Assembly: GCA_958295525.1 (NCBI GenBank) | Contig: OY282355.1 | Coordinates: 1,215,504 to 1,279,503 of the forward strand | Direction: 5' to 3' | DNA: 64,000 nucleotides | DNA from: an uncultured Dehalococcoidia bacterium | Lineage (GTDB): Bacteria; Chloroflexota; Dehalococcoidia; Lucifugimonadales; Australimonadaceae | In this document: piece after piece, positions 59,103 through 64,000 of the stretch | Layout of the letters: each line of letters starts with the position of its first letter | How positions within the stretch are numbered: the stretch's first letter is position 1 | The notes under the pieces: generated by a model | Told to the model about the DNA's origin: nothing | Databases searched by the model: none | Seen by the model: the letters and a program-made list of their open reading frames with translations, nothing else | Made by a program: the position numbers and the translations under genes

Positions 59103-59543
59103 ATGGCAATCACCAGATCGGCCCATGTGACGTGGGACGGCGACCTTATGTCCGGCGGCGGCGCGGTCAGCGCGACGACGTCGGGCGCGTTCGACGGCGT
59201 TCCCGTTTCCTGGAAGACGCGCTCGGCGGAGGGCGGCGCCAATGCCAGCCCGGAGGAACTCGTCGCGGCCGCGCACGCTTCCTGCTTCGCAATGGCCTTC
59301 TCCGCCGCGCTCGGCGGCAGGGGCGCCCCTCCCGGCCATTTGGAGGTGGACGCGACCGTCACCTTCGAGCAGGTCGAGAACGGCTGGAAAGTCGCGTCCA
59401 GCGCGCTCAAGGTCGTCGGCCAAGTGGAGGGCATAGACGCCGACGGCTTCCGCGAGGCGGCGGAGGGCGCCAAGAACGGCTGCCCCATCTCCGCGATGAT
59501 GACCGGCAACGTCGCCCTCAGCGTCGAGGCGGACCTCGCCTAG
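59103..59543 (+). CDS. OsmC-family peroxiredoxin
   Basis: The 146-residue protein of the OsmC subgroup has catalytic Cys61 in EELVAAAHASCFAMAFSAAL and Cys127 in AKNGCPISAMMTG. Its N-terminus is RSAHVTWDGDLMSGGGAV. It reduces organic hydroperoxides as a dimer in the cytoplasm. AAGGAGG precedes the ATG. A perfect hairpin terminator follows after about 100 bp. With the 1-Cys peroxiredoxin at 27459 and the partial gene at position 1 it may form part of a peroxide defence. Confidence 0.94.
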   Translation: MAITRSAHVTWDGDLMSGGGAVSATTSGAFDGVPVSWKTRSAEGGANASPEELVAAAHASCFAMAFSAALGGRGAPPGHLEVDATVTFEQVENGWKVASSALKVVGQVEGIDADGFREAAEGAKNGCPISAMMTGNVALSVEADLA

Positions 59544-59573
59544 TCCGCGCTGCCCGTCTCCGCCTGCCCTCAT

Positions 59574-59600
59574 TTCCGCCCTGCCCGCGTAGGCGGGAAT
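59574..59600 (+). repeat. dRS3-like repeat copy
   Basis: CCGCGTAGGCGGGAATCTCGCC, with the left arm changed to CCGCCCTGCC; a further degenerate half follows. Confidence 0.55.
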
Positions 59601-59650
59601 CTCGCCTGCGCGGGCAGGGCGGAGTCGGGCGCAAGAGAACGCAAGAGAGA

Positions 59651-59685
59651 GAGAAGGGGCGCTCCCGTTGGGAGCGCCCCTTCTC
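59651..59685. terminator. perfect 16-bp hairpin between convergent genes
   Basis: GAGAAGGGGCGCTCCC-GTT-GGGAGCGCCCCTTCTC is fully self-complementary with a 3-nt loop. It is convergently flanked by osmC (plus) and the first TctC gene (minus), so it can serve both. On the minus strand a TCTCTCTT stretch follows the stem. Confidence 0.75.
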
Positions 59686-59718
59686 CATTCCTATGCCGTG
59701 TCGCGGTTGCGCCTCGTT

Positions 59719-60981
59719 CTAGTCCACGCCCGCGAGGATGATGAACCCCTCGCGCAGTTCCGCGTCCTGAAGCGCGGCCGCGCCGTCCGCCAGCACCTGC
59801 ACGATCTCCTCCGGCCCGGCGTAGCCCACCTCGCGCCCTTCCAACGCCGCCGCCGCAAGGAAATCGGGATCGCTCGCCGTCTTGCGGAACGCCTCCAGCC
59901 ATATCTGATAGATATGCTCTGGCGTGTCCGGGTGCGTAATGAACAGCCGCGACATCTTGTCGTTGATCGTCTCCGTAACCTGGAACAACGCCTTCTGCGA
60001 GTCCGTCAGTTCGATAATGTCGAACAGGTGCGGCGGAATCTCCGCTCCCAAGTCGCGCGTGACGTACTCGAAGAACTCGCGGTCGTCCGCAGGATCCGCG
60101 CCCCAGCGGAAGAGCGGCGCGATCTGCTGATTCTCCACCCATTCGGGGAAGAGGCTGCGCGCGGTGTCGGGCGACCCACGGTTGGTGATGTCAACCTCGC
60201 GCCGGTCGAACGCCGCCGCAATGTCCGCCGAGCCGCCGTAGCCGTAGACGTTCTTGATTGGCCCGCCGATCAGTTCGATGAACGCCGCCGCGATGCCGCC
60301 CGAGTCCCCCGGCGCCGTGCCCCCGACCGTGATCGGCCTGCCGAGCGCCACGACGTCCTCCCACGACGTGGCGAAATCGCGGAAGGCGTACATCGCGTTC
60401 GTCGTGCTCACCGCCGACGCCGTCCCGATGATGCGGACGGTGTCGGGATCGAGGTCGTCCACGTCCGTCCCCACGAGTTCGCGCTTGAAGAAGCGCGGAT
60501 GCGCGACGCCGATGGTCAGGCCGTCGGGCTCGGGGTCGCTCAGCGTTGCGCGGAACACGCGTTCCCCGCCTCCGCCCGGAATGTTCCGCACGACGAAACT
60601 TGGAGAGCCGGGCAGATGCTTCGGCAAATATCGCCCCATCAGCCGCGCGAACGTGTCGTAGCCGCCGCCGGGCGAGAACCCCACGTTGATGACGATGCGC
60701 CGGTTGCCGAAGTGCTCGTCCGCGTCGAAGCCGGGGAGGGGAGTGGCCGTCGGGCGCGGCGTCGGCGTCGCGGTCGCCGGCGCGCGCGTCGCTCCCGGGG
60801 CCATCGCCGTCGGCGTCGGCGCAGCCGTGGGCTGGGGCGCGGGCGCGCCGGGCGTTGGGGTCGCCGCCGGCGCCGGCGGAACAGGCGTCGACGTCGGGTC
60901 GGGGTCGCCGCCTCCGCAGGCGGCGGCCAGCGCCGCGCACCCCAGGGCCGTAGTCAGGCTGATCAGTCGCGTCATCCGCAT
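59719..60981 (-). CDS. TctC/Bug-type substrate-binding lipoprotein (copy 1)
   Basis: The 420-residue precursor has lipobox LAAAC (Cys22), a Pro/Thr/Ala linker (28-85) and a TctC-like binding domain. That domain has IVINVGFSPGGGYDTFARLMGRYLPKHLPG at about 95-124, which fits the Bug N-terminal ligand loop. It ends LREGFIILAGVD. Such proteins capture carboxylates for tripartite tricarboxylate transporters; no TctA or TctB membrane gene is in the window. The middle domain is diverged from copy 2, but the leader and part of the linker are nearly identical in DNA. Confidence 0.88.
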   Translation of the reverse strand: MRMTRLISLTTALGCAALAAACGGGDPDPTSTPVPPAPAATPTPGAPAPQPTAAPTPTAMAPGATRAPATATPTPRPTATPLPGFDADEHFGNRRIVINVGFSPGGGYDTFARLMGRYLPKHLPGSPSFVVRNIPGGGGERVFRATLSDPEPDGLTIGVAHPRFFKRELVGTDVDDLDPDTVRIIGTASAVSTTNAMYAFRDFATSWEDVVALGRPITVGGTAPGDSGGIAAAFIELIGGPIKNVYGYGGSADIAAAFDRREVDITNRGSPDTARSLFPEWVENQQIAPLFRWGADPADDREFFEYVTRDLGAEIPPHLFDIIELTDSQKALFQVTETINDKMSRLFITHPDTPEHIYQIWLEAFRKTASDPDFLAAAALEGREVGYAGPEEIVQVLADGAAALQDAELREGFIILAGVD

Positions 60982-61035
60982 CGGATACCTCCCGGCGCCG
61001 CGAATCCCCTCGCCGCGCCTCAGGCGATTCGTCGT

Positions 61036-62295
61036 CTATTCCACTCCCGCGAGGATGATGAATCCCTCCCGCAGCGCAGGGTCTTCCAACGCGCGCTTCC
61101 CGTTCTCCAGCGCATCGAGCAAGACGTCCGGGCCGGCGTACCCGACCTCGCGCCCCAGCAGCGCCGCCGACGCGATGAAATCCGGGTCGGCGGCCGTCTT
61201 GCGGAACGCCTCCACCCAGATCTGATAGATGTGCTCCGGCGTGTCCGGGTGCATCACGAACAGACGGTTCATCCGGTCGTTGATCGACTCCGTCAGCGCG
61301 AACAGCGCCTTCTGATCGTCGGTCAGGCTGATGATGTCGAACAGGTGCGGCGGAATCTCCGCCCCCAAATCGTTGGTCACGTAGTCGCTGAACTCCTGAT
61401 CATCCGAAGGGTCCGCTCCCCAATGGAAAAGCGGAACGATTTCCCGGTTCGTTATCCAGTCGGGGTTGAGGCTGCGCGCGCTGTCGGGGCCGCCCCGGTC
61501 GGACACGTCCAACTCGCGGCGGTCGAACGCGGCGACGATCTCGGAGGTGCCGTCGTAGCCGTAAATGACGTTGATCGGCGCCCCCACCAGTTCGAGAAAC
61601 GCCGCGCCGATGCCCCCGGCGTCTCCCGGCGCGGTCGCCCCGTAGCGCGCGGCCCTGTCCTTCGCCATAACGTCGTCCCAAGTGAGCGCGTAGTCGCGGA
61701 AGGCGTACATTGCGCTCGTGTCGGAGAACGCCGAGGCCGTGCCGACGATCTTCACCGTGTCGAGGTCGAAGTCGGGAACGTCGTCCCCGACGAGTTCGCG
61801 CTTGATGAACCGCGGATGCATCACCGCGACCGCCAGCCCCTCCGGGTCGGTCTCGATCAGCGTCTCGCGGAAGATGCGCGCGCCGCCGGCTCCCGTAATG
61901 TTCCGCACGACGAACGACTGGTCGCCGGGCAGATGCTTCGGCAGATGCGCCGCCATAAGCCGCGCGTATGTGTCGTAGCCGCCCCCGGGCGTGTAGCCGA
62001 CGTTGACGACGATGCGCCTGTTGCCGAAGTACTCATCCGCGTCGAAGCCGGGGAGGGGAGTGGCCGTCGGGCGCGGCGTCGGCGTCGCGGTCGCCGGCGC
62101 GCGCGTCGCTCCCGGAACCGTCGCCGTCGGCGTCGGCGCGGCGGTGGCCGACATCGAGGGCGCAGTGGTCGGCGCAGCCGTGGCCGGTTGCGGAACCGGC
62201 GTCGCCGTCGGATCAGGGTCGCCGCTCCCGCAGGCGGCGGCCAGCGCCGCGCATGCCAGGGCAGTAGTCAGGCTAATCAGTCGCGTCATCCGCAT
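61036..62295 (-). CDS. TctC/Bug-type substrate-binding lipoprotein (copy 2)
   Basis: The 419-residue precursor is organised like copy 1: lipobox LAAAC (Cys22), Thr/Ala/Pro linker, then IVVNVGYTPGGGYDTYARLMAAHLPKHLPG and the C-terminus LREGFIILAGVE. It lies 54 bp upstream of copy 1 on the same strand with the same ribosome site (GGGAGGTATCCG). The tandem genes probably arose by duplication and may bind related carboxylates. Confidence 0.88.
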   Translation of the reverse strand: MRMTRLISLTTALACAALAAACGSGDPDPTATPVPQPATAAPTTAPSMSATAAPTPTATVPGATRAPATATPTPRPTATPLPGFDADEYFGNRRIVVNVGYTPGGGYDTYARLMAAHLPKHLPGDQSFVVRNITGAGGARIFRETLIETDPEGLAVAVMHPRFIKRELVGDDVPDFDLDTVKIVGTASAFSDTSAMYAFRDYALTWDDVMAKDRAARYGATAPGDAGGIGAAFLELVGAPINVIYGYDGTSEIVAAFDRRELDVSDRGGPDSARSLNPDWITNREIVPLFHWGADPSDDQEFSDYVTNDLGAEIPPHLFDIISLTDDQKALFALTESINDRMNRLFVMHPDTPEHIYQIWVEAFRKTAADPDFIASAALLGREVGYAGPDVLLDALENGKRALEDPALREGFIILAGVE

Positions 62296-62396
62296 CGGAT
62301 ACCTCCCTGCGCCGCGAATCGCCTCGCCGCGTGGCGCAACGATAGCAGGCGCAAGCCATCCGCGCCATACCCCTGCGCCCTGCGGACATCCTCAGC

Positions 62397-62424
62397 TTGC
62401 GCCGCCCGGCGGCTCAGCTATACG
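62397..62424 (+). promoter_or_regulatory. candidate promoter for a leaderless methyltransferase transcript
   Basis: TTGCGC (62397-62402), 16-bp spacer, TATACG (62419-62424). The ATG at 62436 lies about where transcription would begin and has no Shine-Dalgarno sequence. Confidence 0.4.
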
Positions 62425-62435
62425 CTACGCGGGCT

Positions 62436-63371
62436 ATGGCGACTACACGAAACGTCAATGTCCGCGGCGCGGCGAGTCCGAACGGCCTCGCGCCGTCGGA
62501 TCCGTCCGCCGTAGACGGCTGCGCGGCGGAGAGCGCGGCGGCGGGCGGGCAGCTGAGGACGGAGCCGGACTACCTAGACTCGATTCGCTTGGGGGATTGC
62601 GTGACGCTGATGGCCGAGTTGCCCCCCCGGTGCGTTGATCTCGTCATCACCGACCCTCCGTTCGCCATTGACTTCAAAGCCGCGAGAACCAACTACAACC
62701 GGACGGGAAGCCGCGTCATCGATGGCTACAGCGAGATCGAAGAGAACGATTACCAAGCCTTCACGAACGCTTGGCTTTCGCAAGCCGCCCGCGTCTTGAA
62801 AGACTCCGGGAGTATGTACATTTTCTCGGGATGGAATCACTTGAAAGACTTGCTCATAGCAATAGATTCGCGCGGTTTGACCACCGTGAACCACGTGATA
62901 TGGAAGTATCAGTTCGGCGTAGTGACGACCCGTAAGTACGTGACGTCGCACTACCATTGCCTTTACGTCTGCAAAGACGACGCGGCGCGGAAATTCCGCC
63001 CTTACGCGAGGTTCGACAAAGACGCCAAGAACGGGCATTCCGGCTCGGCCCACTACAAGGACAAAGAAGACGTCTGGGAGATCAAGAGGGAATACTGGCA
63101 CGGAGACCTCAAGACTCCCACCAAACTTCCGGCGGAAATCATCCGGAAGATGCTCGCCTACTCCAGCGACGAGGGAGACGTAGTGCTGGACCCCTTCCTC
63201 GGCTCCGGGCAAGTCGCGGTCGTCAGCAAGATGGAGGGCCGCCGCTACATCGGCTTTGAGATAGCCCCTGAGTACTATGATTTCGCGCTGGATAGGCTGG
63301 AGTCCGGCAGGTACCGGATAAAGGAGCAATCGGCTGGCAACGCCGACCGAGAACAGGCGGCGTTGCTATGA
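62436..63371 (+). CDS. site-specific DNA methyltransferase (N4/N6, beta-class order)
   Basis: The 311-residue amino-methyltransferase has catalytic motif IV TDPPFAIDF (72-80) before the SAM-binding motif I VVLDPFLGSGQVAVV (249-263), the order of beta-class enzymes. RRYIGFEIAPEYYDFALDRL is motif II. The region between (GVVTTRKYVTSHYHCLYVCKDD... to KREYWHGD) should include target recognition. The ATG at 62436 is chosen; the frame is open upstream to a TTG at 62397 inside the promoter. Its TGA overlaps the ATG of the next gene (ATGA), as in restriction-modification operons. Confidence 0.9.
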   Translation: MATTRNVNVRGAASPNGLAPSDPSAVDGCAAESAAAGGQLRTEPDYLDSIRLGDCVTLMAELPPRCVDLVITDPPFAIDFKAARTNYNRTGSRVIDGYSEIEENDYQAFTNAWLSQAARVLKDSGSMYIFSGWNHLKDLLIAIDSRGLTTVNHVIWKYQFGVVTTRKYVTSHYHCLYVCKDDAARKFRPYARFDKDAKNGHSGSAHYKDKEDVWEIKREYWHGDLKTPTKLPAEIIRKMLAYSSDEGDVVLDPFLGSGQVAVVSKMEGRRYIGFEIAPEYYDFALDRLESGRYRIKEQSAGNADREQAALL

Positions 63372-64000
63372 GCCGCATCATGGATTTGGCGATCGCCATT
63401 GCCCACGTTGGCGCGAACGCGAAGATGACGCCTCCGCTCGAGGCCGTCAACGCATTCAGCCATTTCTTCGTGGACGGCGCGCTCGACGTTTCACGGCTCG
63501 ATGAGCGGGACGGCGGCTGCACACGCCGGGAACTGCTGCTGCGCGCCTTGCTGCTGAACGCCGTCCTCGACCAGGGCCCGGACATTGCCGGAGTGCGAGA
63601 CTTAATGGTCAGATCAATCAATAAGTTCTACGAGGACGAAATCCGCATCTTTCATACGCCATTGGACTTTTTCAAGGAGATCAACGTCGCCGTGAACGAA
63701 ATCTGGAGCGCGCATGAGCGGGTCAAGGCTGCGCGCGCGGCTCAGTGGGCCGAAGAGAATCAGTCAACGGCTTCCAAGTACAACCTCTATATGGACAACA
63801 CCAAACAGACTTTGAACTACGCCGTGTTCCGGTGGGGCGTTCCGCTCGCCTTGCCTTACCTCTTGAGCCAGTCGAGCGACGAATTGCGGCGACCCACCGC
63901 GTTGTTGGACTACATGGAATCCTATCCGTCCGCAGAGGAAATGAGCCGCGGCGTCAAAGACCATGAACTCTTCGGTTTGGGTAAGGCAATCGGAGACAAG
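63368..64000 (+). CDS. gene coupled to the DNA methyltransferase, cut off by window edge
   Basis: From the ATG at 63368 the frame stays open for 211 codons to the window end. It opens MSRIMDLAIAIAHVGANAKMTPPLEAVNAFSHFFVDGALDVSRLD, followed by helical, charged sequence (FYEDEIRIFHTPLDFFKEINVAVNEIWSAHERVKAARAAQWAEE) and then LNYAVFRWGVPLALPYLLSQSSDEL. No nuclease motif is visible in this part. The 4-bp overlap with the methyltransferase suggests a cognate restriction enzyme or accessory protein; that is inference from position only. Confidence 0.7.
   Translation, partial: MSRIMDLAIAIAHVGANAKMTPPLEAVNAFSHFFVDGALDVSRLDERDGGCTRRELLLRALLLNAVLDQGPDIAGVRDLMVRSINKFYEDEIRIFHTPLDFFKEINVAVNEIWSAHERVKAARAAQWAEENQSTASKYNLYMDNTKQTLNYAVFRWGVPLALPYLLSQSSDELRRPTALLDYMESYPSAEEMSRGVKDHELFGLGKAIGDK

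Overview
This is a very GC-rich bacterial chromosome segment, about two-thirds G+C by eye. Inference: a Chloroflexota lineage (Dehalococcoidia / SAR202-like). The reasons are the gene mix: LigX-type Rieske oxygenases, an F420/FMN luciferase-like oxidoreductase, dienelactone hydrolase, hydantoinase B, an orphan xanthine-dehydrogenase-type molybdenum subunit, TctC-type binding proteins and Pro/Thr-rich lipoprotein linkers. No rRNA or marker phylogeny is available here, so the placement is tentative. The genes are mostly short housekeeping or catabolic operons. Two tRNAs (Cys, His), one IS30-family element and no CRISPR array are present.

Layout. 1-8.5 kb: partial OsmC-like gene, tRNA-Cys, YtkA-like and EVE proteins, LLM oxidoreductase, hisS, Rieske oxygenase 1, a retropepsin-like protein, a PD-(D/E)XK protein, a methyltransferase. 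8.6-16 kb: MFS transporter, DUF427 protein and the phosphate module phoU-pstB-pstA-pstC-pstS (minus strand). 16-20 kb: IS30 element, AI-2E-type permease, stress-protein-like gene, dienelactone hydrolase. 20-27 kb: Rieske oxygenase 2, argS, fhs, Mo-hydroxylase subunit. 27-36 kb: 1-Cys peroxiredoxin, MFS, esterase, HDAC-like deacetylase, a lipoprotein with a protease-like HExxH motif, RidA, and a GT-C membrane protein with a duplicated C-terminal domain. 36-42 kb: a PhoB/PhoR-type two-component pair, then an operon of hydantoinase B followed by three paralogous membrane-anchored unknown proteins. 42-48 kb: glmS and the pentose-phosphate genes pgl, gnd, tal, rpiB. 48-59.5 kb: a small basic protein, leucyl aminopeptidase, an OLD-like ATPase, tRNA-His, an SDR/Rieske ferredoxin/split-permease operon, amidase, a hydroxyisobutyrate-dehydrogenase-like protein, a membrane protein, OsmC. 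59.7-64 kb: two tandem TctC-like lipoproteins and a DNA methyltransferase overlapping the start of a gene that runs off the edge.

The most striking non-coding feature is a palindromic repeat of the form ATTCCC-N8-GGGAAT, the same architecture as the neisserial dRS3 element. It fills most intergenic gaps, forms arrays of up to nine copies, supplies the stop codon of three genes and is where the IS30 element landed. A second interspersed repeat of about 90 bp occurs at least four times. An array of ten GAGCGC motifs at 11-bp spacing lies between glmS and the hydantoinase gene. The best candidates for undescribed biology are the three-paralog operon, the split-permease operon, the helically phased array and the repeat-IS relationship.
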